Notes: generated from the sequence alone by a model not told the origin. A stretch of 64,000 nucleotides of DNA from Peribacillus cavernae (GCF_003989135.1 NZ_RYZZ01000010.1:62001-126000), one strand, 5' to 3'; positions 27,123-36,671 are shown, counted from the first letter of the stretch. Made by a program: numbers and translations.

Positions 27123-28289
27123 ATGAAACAGTTTGATATCATCGCAACAGCAGCAATGGGGCTAGAAGCCATCGTTGCTAAAGAAGTGCGTGATCTAGGT
27201 TATGACTGTGAAGTCGATAACAGTAAGATAATTTATAAAGGGAACGTAAAGGCGATTGCCAGATCCAACATGTGGCTCAGGACTGCTGACCGGGTTAAGA
27301 TCAGAGTCGGTGAATTCAAGGCAACAAGCTTCGATGAACTGTTTGAGAAAACGAAAGCGCTGAATTGGGAAGATTATTTGCCTGAAAGCGCGGAATTTCC
27401 AGTAAGCGGAAAGTCCATCAAGTCGGCTTTATTCAGCGTTTCGGATTGCCAGGCAATTGTAAAAAAAGCCATTGTAAACAGGCTGCAAACACATTACAAT
27501 AGGACATCCTGGCTTGAAGAAAACGGCCCTCTGTTTAAAATTGAGGTGGCCCTTCATAAAGACATCGCCACGTTGACCATCGATACAAGCGGAGCAGGCC
27601 TTCATAAACGCGGATATCGAACCGGACAGGGAGATGCGCCGTTAAAAGAAACGCTGGCAGCGGCGTTAATCAAGCTGACGAATTGGTATCCTGATAAACC
27701 GTTTATCGACCCGTTCATGGGATCAGGAACAATTCCGATTGAAGCAGCGTTAATTGGCCAGAACATAGCTCCCGGCTTTAATCGTGAATTCCTTTCAGAA
27801 GAGTGGGATTGGATCGGAGAGAAAGTATGGGAAGAAGTGAGGATGGAAGCAGAGGACCTCGCGAAATATGACGCACCGCTGGATATCTCCGGATACGACA
27901 TTGATCATAAAATGGTTGAGATTGCTAAAGCAAACAGCATTGAAGCCGGCCTTGGCGACTTAATTACTTTCAAACAAATGCAAGTCAGGGATGTGGTGAC
28001 ACAAAAGCAACATGGCGTTATCGTCGGCAACCCTCCATATGGTGAAAGGATTGGTGACAAAAAGGCAGTCGAACAAATGTATAGAGAGATGGGACAGGCC
28101 TTCAGCAAACTAGATACCTGGTCGATTTACATCATCACCTCTCACCCCGACTTTGAAAAGCTGTACGGTAAACCCGCTACGAAAAAACGTAAGCTGTTTA
28201 ACGGTTTTATCAGAACGGATTACTACCAATACTGGGGACAGAGGCCTTCGCGAAAACCGCATAACCACGCAAGTTCTAGCGATAAATAA
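27123..28289 (+). CDS. ypsC: THUMP-domain rRNA methyltransferase (RlmL/YpsC family)
   Basis: 388 residues. An N-terminal ferredoxin-like/THUMP RNA-binding region (about 1-160) is followed by a Rossmann methyltransferase with DPFMGSGTIPIEAA (SAM loop) and the N6/N2 methylase motif NPPYGER. By homology it makes m2G in 23S rRNA (RlmK/L family). Conserved after rnpB in Bacillus. Start ATG follows GTTGGTGG. The 236 bases between the rnpB terminator and this gene are AT-rich and show no ORF or clear hairpin. Confidence 0.88.
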   Translation: MKQFDIIATAAMGLEAIVAKEVRDLGYDCEVDNSKIIYKGNVKAIARSNMWLRTADRVKIRVGEFKATSFDELFEKTKALNWEDYLPESAEFPVSGKSIKSALFSVSDCQAIVKKAIVNRLQTHYNRTSWLEENGPLFKIEVALHKDIATLTIDTSGAGLHKRGYRTGQGDAPLKETLAAALIKLTNWYPDKPFIDPFMGSGTIPIEAALIGQNIAPGFNREFLSEEWDWIGEKVWEEVRMEAEDLAKYDAPLDISGYDIDHKMVEIAKANSIEAGLGDLITFKQMQVRDVVTQKQHGVIVGNPPYGERIGDKKAVEQMYREMGQAFSKLDTWSIYIITSHPDFEKLYGKPATKKRKLFNGFIRTDYYQYWGQRPSRKPHNHASSSDK

Positions 28290-28407
28290 TATTCGTCTCA
28301 GTTATTTCGTATAGTATCCGGCATGTGTCTGCAATACTTTTTCGATAAATGAGTCGGAAAAGGAGACGCAGCAAAATGATATTAAAATTTGCAATTACGG
28401 AAAGAAG

Positions 28408-28437
28408 ACGTCACTCTTAACGGGGTGACGTTTTTTT
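28408..28437 (+). terminator. Terminator after ypsC
   Basis: ACGTCACTC / GGGTGACGT stem with a 6-base loop and seven Ts. Confidence 0.82.
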
Positions 28438-28495
28438 GGTGTCAAAGAAGGGGAAAGTCTCAAATTTGTAGAATTAGTTTAAAGGAGGTGTATAT

Positions 28496-28735
28496 ATGCG
28501 GGAAGGTAATAAGATTACAGGGACTCTTAAGTGTAAAGAATGCGGCAAGGTTAACGAATGGTATTACATTACTGCTGATAATAGTAATTCGGGTAAAGAT
28601 AATACTTTTATTATCGATACGACTAAAGCTGCGGCTACTCGAACGAAAGGTAGACGGGAACAACCGGAAGAGTTTAGAATATACTGCAAAGGATGCGATC
28701 GCACTATATTCTTTGAGTATAATGAAAAGGAGTAG
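28496..28735 (+). CDS. Small zinc-ribbon-like protein
   Basis: 79 residues with two CxxC pairs 51 residues apart (CKECGK near 13, CKGCDR near 64), a spacing that fits a zinc ribbon. The middle is polar with TKAAATRTKGRRE. A textbook RBS (AAAGGAGGTGTATAT then ATG) supports translation. I do not recognise the family. It lies alone between terminators, so it is probably monocistronic. In the 240 bases after it there is a wobble-rich hairpin (near 28738-28760) and an open frame without a start, probably a gene remnant. Confidence 0.65.
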   Translation: MREGNKITGTLKCKECGKVNEWYYITADNSNSGKDNTFIIDTTKAAATRTKGRREQPEEFRIYCKGCDRTIFFEYNEKE

Positions 28736-29000
28736 CGCTGACCTTAGGGTTGGCGTTTCTTTATTACCGGCGGCTTCCTTCTTTTTTATCCAACCATCAC
28801 AAATAACCAGCTCCGCGAATGCTTAACAGCTTCCCTCGAAATCAATCGCGACCAAACTCCTTGTATCAATGAATATGCATTATACCGGGACAACAAAAAG
28901 GAGAGAATACGTTCTGCCGTTTAGTGAATGAGCAGGTATAAGCTTCTTATTTTTCGCATAAACTAAACATATCTTTGTGCGAAAAAAGGGGGTAGTGACT

Positions 29001-29177
29001 GTGGATACAAAATTATTGGATTTTGATTTGATTACAAAGGCTTTGTATACTTCCTATGAATCATTAAAACTTGATGGTGATGAGGACAGATGCCTGGTTC
29101 AAATAAAAGATGCTGAAAAGAACCTTTATCAAGCACTGTCATTTCATCTCCAGGGTGATAAAAGAAAAGACGATTAA
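29001..29177 (+). CDS. Small acidic protein, unknown
   Basis: 58-residue acidic protein (DTKLLDFDLITKALYTSYES...LHLQGDKRKDD-like end) with no metal motif or membrane segment. GTG 29001 follows AAGGGGG at good distance; GTG codons at 28995 and 28977 are alternatives. The sequence has normal coding character but no family that I recognise. Followed by a T-rich hairpin-like region and then ypvA. Confidence 0.5.
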   Translation: MDTKLLDFDLITKALYTSYESLKLDGDEDRCLVQIKDAEKNLYQALSFHLQGDKRKDD

Positions 29178-29377
29178 CCATAATTCAAAAAGTTGGACCT
29201 TCTGGAGCGGCAAGGAATCGTTTCACTTCAGAGGGACCGGCTCTTTTTTTGATATCAGTCAAGTTTTTTCCTTGACTCCTTCTTTATAATAGGTGATAAT
29301 TAAAATTTGTATTTATCATAATTTGAACAGCTAAGAGCTTTGCTATGTAGCTTGTACGATATAGAGGGGTGAACAGG

Positions 29378-31297
29378 ATGCTGCAGACGCTGCCTTTTCC
29401 AATTACGAAGGATGATTCTTTTTATAACAAGCTTTCTGAGTGGATTGGAGATGTATTTTACGATATTCTGCCTGAAAAAGGGTTTGAAGAACGCGATGAG
29501 CAGATTTTTATGGCGTTTCAACTTGAAAAGGCCTTTAAAGAAAAATCGATTGCTTTTGCCGAGGCCGGTGTAGGAACTGGAAAAACACTGGTCTATTTAC
29601 TTTATGCCATCTGCTATGCCCGTTACACGAATAAACCTGCTATCATTTCCTGTGCTGATGAAACCCTCATAGAACAACTGGTGAAAGAAGGAGGCGATAT
29701 CCAGAAGCTTAAAAGTGCGCTCGATATCTCGGTGGATGTTCGTCTGGCAAAGTATCATGATCAATATGTTTGCCTCAAAAAACTGAACCAGGCTGTCGAG
29801 ACGGTCGATTCGGAAGGCATTGACCAACTGTATGATGAACTGCCGAAGTTCGTCCATAACGGAGCCTCCACCTCCATGTCGGCTTACACTCCTTACGGCG
29901 ACCGCAAACAGTACCCATACTTAAACGACGAAGACTGGGCAAAGGTTGGCTGGGACCAGCTTCAAAATTGTTTTACATGTGATTTGCGCCATCGCTGCGG
30001 CCAGACACTTTCGCGGGATCATTACCGCAAGTCAAGCGACTTGATCATCTGTTCCCACGACTTCTTCATGGAGCATATCTGGACAAAAGATAAAAGAAAG
30101 CGTGAAGGACAGCTCCCGCTGCTTCCTGAACATAGCACGGTCATCTTTGATGAAGGGCATTTGCTGGAATTTTCAGCGCAAAAAGCATTGACCTATAAAA
30201 TTGGCGAGACTACTCTCGCCAATGTCCTGCAGTCACTGACTGCTAATAATGTCCGCGATGAAACGCTCTATGTCATCGAGGAACTAATTGATCTGAATGA
30301 AAAGTTTTTCAACTTCCTTGGCAAAATTGCCATTCCTGTTCAGGGTTCCAATCGATACCAGATACCTGGTTCTGACCAAATCAGCCATTTTGCCCACAAG
30401 CTTCACCAAAAGGTTGAAGAACTGGAAGAAAGCCTTGTATTTGAAGCGGAAATGCATACCATCAATGAATATGACTTGAAAGTTACCGAAGAATATCTGG
30501 AACAGCTGGGCTATTCCCTTTCGCTGTTTCTACAAAATCAGCAGGCCGTGACCTGGTTTGAGGAAAATGAAGGGGCAAAAACCCTGGTAATCATGCCAAG
30601 GTTGGTGAAAGATATCTTGGCAGAAGAAGTATTTTCAAAAAAAATACCTTATATCTTTTCGTCTGCAACGCTTTCCGAAAATAAATCCTTTGACTACATT
30701 GCAGACAGCCTGGGCATCAAAAGTTATATGAGCTTCTCCGTGGACTCGCCTTTTGAGTACGATGAAGCAATGAGGATCTCCATGCCGGTATTTGAAAATG
30801 ATAATCTCGCGGAAAAAATGGCGTACACGTTAAAAAGCATCGAGCAGGAGCAAGGGAGAACGCTTGTCTTATTCCGTTCCAAAGAAGAACTGCAATGGTT
30901 TAAGGACAACTCGCTGCCTTCGAACTATCCCTTTTATTTCGAAGGTGAAGCGGAAATCAGTGACCTTGTGAAAAGGTTCCAGGAAGAGAAGCATTCGGTA
31001 TTATTTTCCTACCATCTCTGGGAGGGACTTGATATCCCGGGAGATTCCCTGAAAAATGTCGTAATCTTTTCGCTGCCTTTCCCGCCTCATGATCCTGTGT
31101 TTGAAGCAAAGCGAGGATCAACTGAAAATCCTTTTGAACAGGTTGATTTGCCATATATGCTGCTTCGTTTACGCCAGGGAATCGGCCGTCTCATCCGGAC
31201 GTCGCATGATTCAGGAACTGTACACATTCTCACAGAGAAAAACCTGCCGGAAAAGGTCTTGAACAAAATTGTTTCGGTCCTGCCTACAGCACCGTAA
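29378..31297 (+). CDS. ypvA: DinG/Rad3-type helicase YpvA with probable iron-sulfur cluster
   Basis: 639-residue XPD-like superfamily 2 helicase without the exonuclease domain of DinG. Walker A AGVGTGKT near 64-71, DEGH box near 257, motif VI RQGIGRLIRT near 598. Four cysteines between motifs I and II (C near 132, then C-x2-C-x5-C near 197-206 in NCFTCDLRHRC) fit the XPD iron-sulfur ligand pattern. ATG 29378 follows GAGGGGTG. A second DinG-family helicase in the same window as dinG is the normal Bacillus situation. Confidence 0.88.
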   Translation: MLQTLPFPITKDDSFYNKLSEWIGDVFYDILPEKGFEERDEQIFMAFQLEKAFKEKSIAFAEAGVGTGKTLVYLLYAICYARYTNKPAIISCADETLIEQLVKEGGDIQKLKSALDISVDVRLAKYHDQYVCLKKLNQAVETVDSEGIDQLYDELPKFVHNGASTSMSAYTPYGDRKQYPYLNDEDWAKVGWDQLQNCFTCDLRHRCGQTLSRDHYRKSSDLIICSHDFFMEHIWTKDKRKREGQLPLLPEHSTVIFDEGHLLEFSAQKALTYKIGETTLANVLQSLTANNVRDETLYVIEELIDLNEKFFNFLGKIAIPVQGSNRYQIPGSDQISHFAHKLHQKVEELEESLVFEAEMHTINEYDLKVTEEYLEQLGYSLSLFLQNQQAVTWFEENEGAKTLVIMPRLVKDILAEEVFSKKIPYIFSSATLSENKSFDYIADSLGIKSYMSFSVDSPFEYDEAMRISMPVFENDNLAEKMAYTLKSIEQEQGRTLVLFRSKEELQWFKDNSLPSNYPFYFEGEAEISDLVKRFQEEKHSVLFSYHLWEGLDIPGDSLKNVVIFSLPFPPHDPVFEAKRGSTENPFEQVDLPYMLLRLRQGIGRLIRTSHDSGTVHILTEKNLPEKVLNKIVSVLPTAP

Positions 31298-31404
31298 AAG
31301 GAAAAGCGGCTCTGCTTTTTACTGTAGAGCGTTTGCACTTGTCTGTCCAGCAGGCGACCAAACAATGATCCATCCTAAAAAGTAACATTCATTCTTTAAA
31401 GTTG

Positions 31405-31430
31405 AAAACCGGGGTGACCCGGTTTTCTTG
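31405..31430 (+). terminator. Terminator between ypvA and the acetyltransferase gene
   Basis: AAAACCGGG-GTGA-CCCGGTTTT with TTCTTG. The A/T-flanked stem lets it work for both convergent genes. Confidence 0.85.
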
Positions 31431-31457
31431 TTATTTAAAGGGTTTTTGACAGAATAT

Positions 31458-32627
31458 TTAAAAGAAGTCAGTGATGAACGGCTGCCGTTTTGGCAACAGT
31501 GAATCTAATCTTTGAACCTCTTCAAACATTCCCGATACCAGACCAATTTCCTGCAACCTGCTTGGACGCATATAGCCGAACATGGCAGCGGCCAAAGCGT
31601 TGATATCTATCTGGATTCCGGCCTTTTCGTATTTAGGGATATCTTCTGTATTCAACATAGTGACTTCGCCGTCTTTAAGGAGCATGGATTGATTATTCCA
31701 GTCTGCGAAAGAATCGGTAATATGTATGACAACTTCCTCTTCAAGACCTTTCCATTCGAAATCATATTGTTTGAAAAATGAGCCTACATCGACGATGCGC
31801 GCCATAAAATAAGGTGTTACTTCCGTTTTGACCCTTGGTTCCACAAGACTGAAGATTAACGGATTATTTTCATAGCTTGTCAATTCTACCTCAGCCAGCA
31901 TCGAATCGTGCTGGCAGATAAAATTCCATAAACCAGATCTGGCTTCATTTTCCAACACAACAAACTCGCCAATGGTCATTTTGTGATTTTTGATTTGATA
32001 AAGCATATATCCGGCTGCTTTGCCTTCCTGATCATAATAAACGGCAGCTTTGCTGCCTCCGTAGGTAGAAGTGAGCCACCAGTACTTGTCCCGGGCGAGC
32101 ATGCCGTTAAATTGTCCGGCAAAACGGTGATAAACCAGCTCCATTTCCTTTGGATAAGAACCATGCGTGAACCGTTTAACAGTACCGGGAACTTGTTCTT
32201 TCCTCACGAGATCGGATTTTGTGAGCGTCGACTTTGACCTGCTTGCAAATAGCTCCCACCCATACTTCCTGTAAAATGACTCGGAGAAAGGATGCAGCAT
32301 GGAAATGCTGTAGCCATGATCCTTCATATATCGAAGGGAATGTGACAGCATTTCTTTCACATTCCCTTTTCTCCGATATTCAGGATAAGTGGCTACACCG
32401 GCGACGCCAGCCATTTTGAGGACATTCCTGCCGAGGTATACTTCTAGCGGAATCAGGTGAAGCTTTGCCGCGATACTGCCGTTTTCCAATATACCGAATA
32501 ATTTGTGCTTCTCAAGATCTTTCAGACGCTTCTCAATATCCTCTTCAGGTACTTGATATTTAAAGGCATATTCGGACAAGGCAATCGTCTCGCGGTAGTG
32601 ACTTTCTTTTAACGTGAGCACGTTCAT
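31458..32627 (-). CDS. GNAT-family N-acetyltransferase, Eis-like
   Basis: 389 residues with the three-part Eis architecture: N-terminal GNAT domain with the acetyl-CoA loop VATYPEYRRKGNVKEML (about 79-95), a second GNAT-like fold, and a C-terminal SCP2-like domain. Eis relatives acetylate amines, including lysines and some aminoglycosides; the substrate here cannot be told from sequence. It is transcribed convergently to ypvA and shares its terminator. Confidence 0.8.
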   Translation of the reverse strand: MNVLTLKESHYRETIALSEYAFKYQVPEEDIEKRLKDLEKHKLFGILENGSIAAKLHLIPLEVYLGRNVLKMAGVAGVATYPEYRRKGNVKEMLSHSLRYMKDHGYSISMLHPFSESFYRKYGWELFASRSKSTLTKSDLVRKEQVPGTVKRFTHGSYPKEMELVYHRFAGQFNGMLARDKYWWLTSTYGGSKAAVYYDQEGKAAGYMLYQIKNHKMTIGEFVVLENEARSGLWNFICQHDSMLAEVELTSYENNPLIFSLVEPRVKTEVTPYFMARIVDVGSFFKQYDFEWKGLEEEVVIHITDSFADWNNQSMLLKDGEVTMLNTEDIPKYEKAGIQIDINALAAAMFGYMRPSRLQEIGLVSGMFEEVQRLDSLLPKRQPFITDFF

Positions 32628-32670
32628 CTGATCATTCCTTTCTACATGACACTTTCCTATTAGCAGTTTC

Positions 32671-32838
32671 CTATTCTAGCATATTCGCAGGGTTATTTCT
32701 TGTTTTTGGTGCAGTCTTCTTCTTGTTCGCACAGCTAAAGCATTCCAGGCTTTTTCCGTCTGACACACCATCGAGAAAGCCATCCCGGCAATAGACCTTT
32801 TTTCCACAGTCGCTGCAGTGACCAATAAATTCAACCAT
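32671..32838 (-). CDS. Small zinc-ribbon protein, 55 residues
   Basis: Begins MVEFIGHCSDCGKKVYCRDG and has a second pair CFSC, giving CxxC...CxxC plus one extra Cys, as in zinc ribbons. A basic tail (NKKKTAPKTR) follows. RBS AAAGGAAGTG 5-10 bases before ATG 32838. It lies between the acetyltransferase and ypwA in an otherwise empty gap. The family is not recognised; nucleic-acid binding is plausible. Confidence 0.6.
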   Translation of the reverse strand: MVEFIGHCSDCGKKVYCRDGFLDGVSDGKSLECFSCANKKKTAPKTRNNPANMLE

Positions 32839-32933
32839 TGTTTTCACTTCCTTTCCTGTAGGTAGCTAAATAATGGCAATATCACCTTTATTATATGATA
32901 AAATAAAACCGTAATGCAAAAGGAGGAATCGAT

Positions 32934-34454
32934 ATGACAGCCGTAATAGAAATGGTAGAGAAAGAGTTTTTAGAGTATGTGAAAAAGATTTCCGCTTATG
33001 GCGAGGCACTGGGACTCATTTACTGGGATCTGCGGACAGGAGCCCCGAAAAAAGGAGTCGACCAGCGATCTGAAGTTGTTGGCATGCTATCTGGTGAAGT
33101 ATTTACCATGTCAACAAGCGAAGAGATGGCAACATTTATAACCAGCCTTTCGTCTGAGGAAGCAAAAACGGCACTCTCGCAAACAACAAATAAAATAGTT
33201 GAAGAATGCAAAAAGGAATATGACAGGAACAAGAAAATTCCTGCCGAAGAATATAAGGAATTTGTCGTGCTGCAATCAAAAGCGGAAAGCGTCTGGGAAG
33301 ATGCAAGGGAAGCAAACGATTTTGCGATGTTTCAACCGTATCTGGAAAAGATCGTAGCGTACACAAGGAAATTCGTTGACTACTGGGGCTATGAAGACAA
33401 CCCATATAATACCCTGCTGGATATGTACGAACCGGGAATGACCGTGGACGTCCTTGATCGGGTATTTAGTGAACTGCGCGAACGAATCGTTCCATTGGTT
33501 AAGGCGATATCTGAAAGTGAAAACAAGCCTGAGACCTCATTCCTGTTTAAAAAATTCCCGAAAGAAAAACAAAAAGAATTCAGCCTTGAAATCCTTAAAC
33601 AGCTTGGCTACAACTTCGAAGCAGGCCGTTTGGATGAAACGGTCCATCCGTTTGCAACGGGGATCAACATTGGCGATGTACGGATCACAACCCGTTATGA
33701 TGAACATGATTTTAGAGGCGCGGTTTTCGGAACGATCCACGAATGCGGCCATGCGATTTATGAACAGAACATTGCTGAAGAATTGACAGGAACGTTATTG
33801 GATGATGGCACTTCGATGGGAATCCATGAATCCCAGTCGCTATTCTTTGAAAACTTTGTCGGCCGAAATTACAGCTTTTGGAAAAAACAATATGACCTGC
33901 TGAAGCAGTATGCCCCAGGCCAATTTGATCATGTAGAACTTGATGACTTCTATCGTGCCATTAACGAATCGAAGCCGTCTTTAATCCGCGTTGATTCAGA
34001 TGAACTTACATACCCACTGCATATCATGATCCGTTATGAAATCGAGAAAGCATTATTTAATCATGAATTGGAAGTCAAGGATCTGCCGGAAGTATGGAAT
34101 AAGAAATACGAAGAATACCTGGGAATTACCCCGGAAAATGATGCGGTAGGAGTGCTTCAGGATGTCCACTGGTCAGGCGGCAGCTTTGGTTATTTCCCTT
34201 CATATGCGCTTGGATATATGTATGCTGCACAAATTAAGCAGGCAATGATTAGGGATTTGCCTGAATTCGACCAGCTTCTGGAAGCAGGCAACATTACGCC
34301 GATAAAAAATTGGCTCAACGAAAAAGTTCACCAATTCGGAAAAACGAAAAAACCATTAGAAATCCTTGAAACCATCACGGGTGAAGGCCTGAATGCGAAA
34401 TATCTAATACAATATCTTGAAGAAAAGTACAGCAGTGTTTATCGATTGAACTAA
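32934..34454 (+). CDS. ypwA: Metallocarboxypeptidase Taq, M32 family (YpwA)
   Basis: 506-residue zinc carboxypeptidase with the HEXXH motif HECGH near 269 and the downstream Glu in GIHESQS; also ITTRYDEHDF and HWSGGSFGYFPSYALG, family signatures. Releases C-terminal residues from peptides, probably in the cytosol (no signal peptide). RBS AAAGGAGG before ATG 32934. Last of the conserved B. subtilis-like genes in this window. Confidence 0.94.
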   Translation: MTAVIEMVEKEFLEYVKKISAYGEALGLIYWDLRTGAPKKGVDQRSEVVGMLSGEVFTMSTSEEMATFITSLSSEEAKTALSQTTNKIVEECKKEYDRNKKIPAEEYKEFVVLQSKAESVWEDAREANDFAMFQPYLEKIVAYTRKFVDYWGYEDNPYNTLLDMYEPGMTVDVLDRVFSELRERIVPLVKAISESENKPETSFLFKKFPKEKQKEFSLEILKQLGYNFEAGRLDETVHPFATGINIGDVRITTRYDEHDFRGAVFGTIHECGHAIYEQNIAEELTGTLLDDGTSMGIHESQSLFFENFVGRNYSFWKKQYDLLKQYAPGQFDHVELDDFYRAINESKPSLIRVDSDELTYPLHIMIRYEIEKALFNHELEVKDLPEVWNKKYEEYLGITPENDAVGVLQDVHWSGGSFGYFPSYALGYMYAAQIKQAMIRDLPEFDQLLEAGNITPIKNWLNEKVHQFGKTKKPLEILETITGEGLNAKYLIQYLEEKYSSVYRLN

Positions 34455-34556
34455 GTGACAGATTTTACAAGTATATATCAATCAAATAAATAATCAGCAA
34501 CAATTTCTTCTTCGAGGAATATAATGAAATTATATTACGTTAGAAGGAAAGTGGAC

Positions 34557-34688
34557 ATGTTGGAAAAAAAATATTGCTTGCATTGCCGTACGATCCAGGA
34601 TGAAGCAAAGATTTGCAAAATTTGTGGCAGAGATCAGTTTCAATCCATTATCATCCACGTGCAGTACCATTCGCAAACGGATAAATAA
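34557..34688 (+). CDS. Tiny zinc-ribbon protein, 43 residues
   Basis: ATG after AGAAGGAAAG encodes MLEKKYCLHCRTIQDEAKIC-KICG..., with CxxC-x9-CxxC, a compact zinc-ribbon or knuckle. A TATAAT-like box lies near 34519. It is followed at once by a bidirectional terminator. The third very small Cys-pair protein within 6 kb. Not recognised further. Confidence 0.6.
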   Translation: MLEKKYCLHCRTIQDEAKICKICGRDQFQSIIIHVQYHSQTDK

Positions 34689-34725
34689 AAAGAACTTCAT
34701 TTTTCGGAAAATGGAGTTCTTTTTA
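34686..34725. terminator. Bidirectional terminator
   Basis: AAAAAGAACTTCATTTT-tcgg-AAAATGGAGTTCTTTTT. Separates the 43-residue ORF from the convergent membrane-protein pair. Confidence 0.85.
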
Positions 34726-34743
34726 TTCTTAGTGACAAAGAAA

Positions 34744-35208
34744 TCAGACCCTGTAAGAAAAGCGTAAGAGAAGGGAGGACAACAGAGAAAGTAATGTGAG
34801 AAAAAGCGTGATAAGAATGATATTGCGGTCAAGCAATGTGCTAAATTGAGATGGCAGGCCGCACAAGGATGGATCTATGATGACTGCAGCCAGCATGGTT
34901 CCCATTAGTGATCCAATAGTTCCGTTAAACAATCCGATAATCAATGATTGAAACGTAATAAGGATGCCGTATGACAGGCCAATTATGCTTCCGGCAGCAG
35001 CTGAAATAAATATCAGAACACTGAATGACACAGGCAGCGTAAAAAATAACGCTGTTCCCAAAGATAAACTGAATATTAGGCTTGCACTGAAAGAAATAGT
35101 CATGCCGTACCGGTCAGTAAACAGTTTGCGTTTTTTCTTCATGGTAAGGAAAAGAACGGCAGGAATAAGAATATTGATTCCAAGCATCGTGTATAAGTAA
35201 AGAATCAT
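34744..35208 (-). CDS. Small multi-span membrane protein, paralogue A
   Basis: 154 residues, four or five hydrophobic segments, Gly-rich helix GSIIGLSYGILITFQSLIIG. It aligns with the upstream gene product over most of its length (shared pattern RKL...GMTIS, then AGSIIG/VGSIFG, then G..NG..G..MG). RBS GGAGGG; 15 bases after the upstream gene, so one operon. No known family recalled. Confidence 0.6.
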   Translation of the reverse strand: MILYLYTMLGINILIPAVLFLTMKKKRKLFTDRYGMTISFSASLIFSLSLGTALFFTLPVSFSVLIFISAAAGSIIGLSYGILITFQSLIIGLFNGTIGSLMGTMLAAVIIDPSLCGLPSQFSTLLDRNIILITLFLTLLSLLSSLLLRFSYRV

Positions 35209-35223
35209 CTATACATCCCTCCG

Positions 35224-35640
35224 TTATGTTTGTCTGGCTGATGAAAGCACCAGCAGCAATGAAGCGAAAAACAGGCATTCCGCAAATGATAAAAATAAAA
35301 AGCTGTTTTTTGCTACAGCCCCCACCATCGGCGACATCATTCCCATCATCAATCCGTTGCTGTACCCTGATAATAGAGTTTGATAATCAAAGAAACTGCC
35401 GAAGATACTGCCTACAGCCATACCTAACAGGGTTGCGGCAATTGTAACCGGCAAAAAATGAAAAGGGTACACATAAATAAATATGATCCCCGATGTGAAG
35501 GCGAAAAATCCGCCTGCTACCATTGAAATCGTCATTCCCAATTGAAAACCGATAAGTTTACGCAGCTTGTAAATATAAACTAAAACACAGCCAATGAGCA
35601 GGATGTTGATATAAAATAGTAAAAAGTAGAGAGAAACCAT
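35224..35640 (-). CDS. Small multi-span membrane protein, paralogue B
   Basis: 138 residues with four or five membrane segments; key segment TLLGMAVGSIFGSFFDYQTL followed by NGLMMGMMSPMVGA. Clearly related to the downstream gene, so the pair arose by tandem duplication and may form a heteromer. The ends hold few charges except RKL and QT. Function unknown. The upstream gap (35641-35870) contains promoters for this pair and for the divergent PHP gene; no other gene seen. Confidence 0.6.
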   Translation of the reverse strand: MVSLYFLLFYINILLIGCVLVYIYKLRKLIGFQLGMTISMVAGGFFAFTSGIIFIYVYPFHFLPVTIAATLLGMAVGSIFGSFFDYQTLLSGYSNGLMMGMMSPMVGAVAKNSFLFLSFAECLFFASLLLVLSSARQT

Positions 35641-35870
35641 TTGAACACCTCAACTTGTTTCTTATTTTCACTAAAAATGTTTTACCGCTTTCTTGGTAAT
35701 CTTTCTGATTACTATATGCATCTATCCATGGGAAGGTTTTTTGTTATCCTATATTTAAAGTGCGTCTGCAGCCGATAATTAACGTGACGTATAGAAGGCT
35801 GTTCGCACATGAAGGATAAATAAATCATATTCTGAAAAACTAAATAACTATTGAAGGTTGGGACTCATTT

Positions 35871-36671
35871 ATGGACTTAACTAAAATTGTACAATCCGGG
35901 CATTTTGATTTGCATATGCATACAACAGCTTCCGACGGTGAATATACGCCTGAAAATCTTGTGAAAAAAGCGCATGGTATTGGATTGAAAACCATTGCAA
36001 TAACTGATCATGATACATTGGCTGGATTGGCGGCAGCTATAAAAACTGGCGAGGAGCTCGGCATAACCGTTATTCGCGGAATTGAATTAAGCACGAAGTA
36101 TAAAGGGAAAAGCGTAGATATCCTTGGATACAATGTAGCTGAAACAGCAGGTTTGAATCGTATTTTGCAAGAAATGCGTACGGAAAGGGAAGAGCGTGCG
36201 ATTCGAATTATAAAAAAGTTTGAAAAAATAGGAATGCCGATAACATTGGATGATGTGAACAAATATAGCGGGGGAGAGGTCATAAGCAGACCACATATTG
36301 CAAAAGCGATCGTTGAAAAAGGGTATGTACAAGATTACCAGACAGTGTTTGATTCTTACCTGGCAGATGGTAAACCTTGTTCAATTGACAAACTGATTAT
36401 CTCACCGCAGACAGCCATTGATTTCATTCATGAATCAGGCGGTATGGCGGTTTTAGCGCACCCTGTACTTATAGGAGACGATGAACTCATAAAGGAATTA
36501 CTCCACTTTAATTTTGATGGCATTGAAGTATGGCACCGTAAACAAAATCAAGCAGATAATGACCGGTACAAAGCTCTGGCGAAACAATTCAAGTTAGCAG
36601 CCACAGGCGGTTCTGATTTTCATAATGACGAACATCAACTGGGGGTATTTGGTTTTCATGCAATTGATTGA
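35871..36671 (+). CDS. PHP-domain phosphoesterase (RNase AM / nucleoside 3',5'-bisphosphate phosphatase type)
   Basis: 266 residues with all PHP metal-binding motifs: DLHMHTTASDGEYTP (13-27), AITDHDTL, RGIELS, RPHIAKAI, LAHPVL and GGSDFH. Relatives of this length (YciV/TrpH family) remove the 3' phosphate from nucleoside 3',5'-bisphosphates and trim short RNAs. pAp is the by-product of PAPS-dependent sulfotransfer, so a link with the nearby sat/cysC and the sulfotransferase at 62.9 kb is possible, but many bacteria have this enzyme anyway. Confidence 0.82.
   Translation: MDLTKIVQSGHFDLHMHTTASDGEYTPENLVKKAHGIGLKTIAITDHDTLAGLAAAIKTGEELGITVIRGIELSTKYKGKSVDILGYNVAETAGLNRILQEMRTEREERAIRIIKKFEKIGMPITLDDVNKYSGGEVISRPHIAKAIVEKGYVQDYQTVFDSYLADGKPCSIDKLIISPQTAIDFIHESGGMAVLAHPVLIGDDELIKELLHFNFDGIEVWHRKQNQADNDRYKALAKQFKLAATGGSDFHNDEHQLGVFGFHAID

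Noticed and set aside
28753-28922. Open frame encoding NNQLRECLTASLEINRDQ and further residues
   Set aside because: No start codon or RBS and a stop just upstream; at best the tail of a lost gene.
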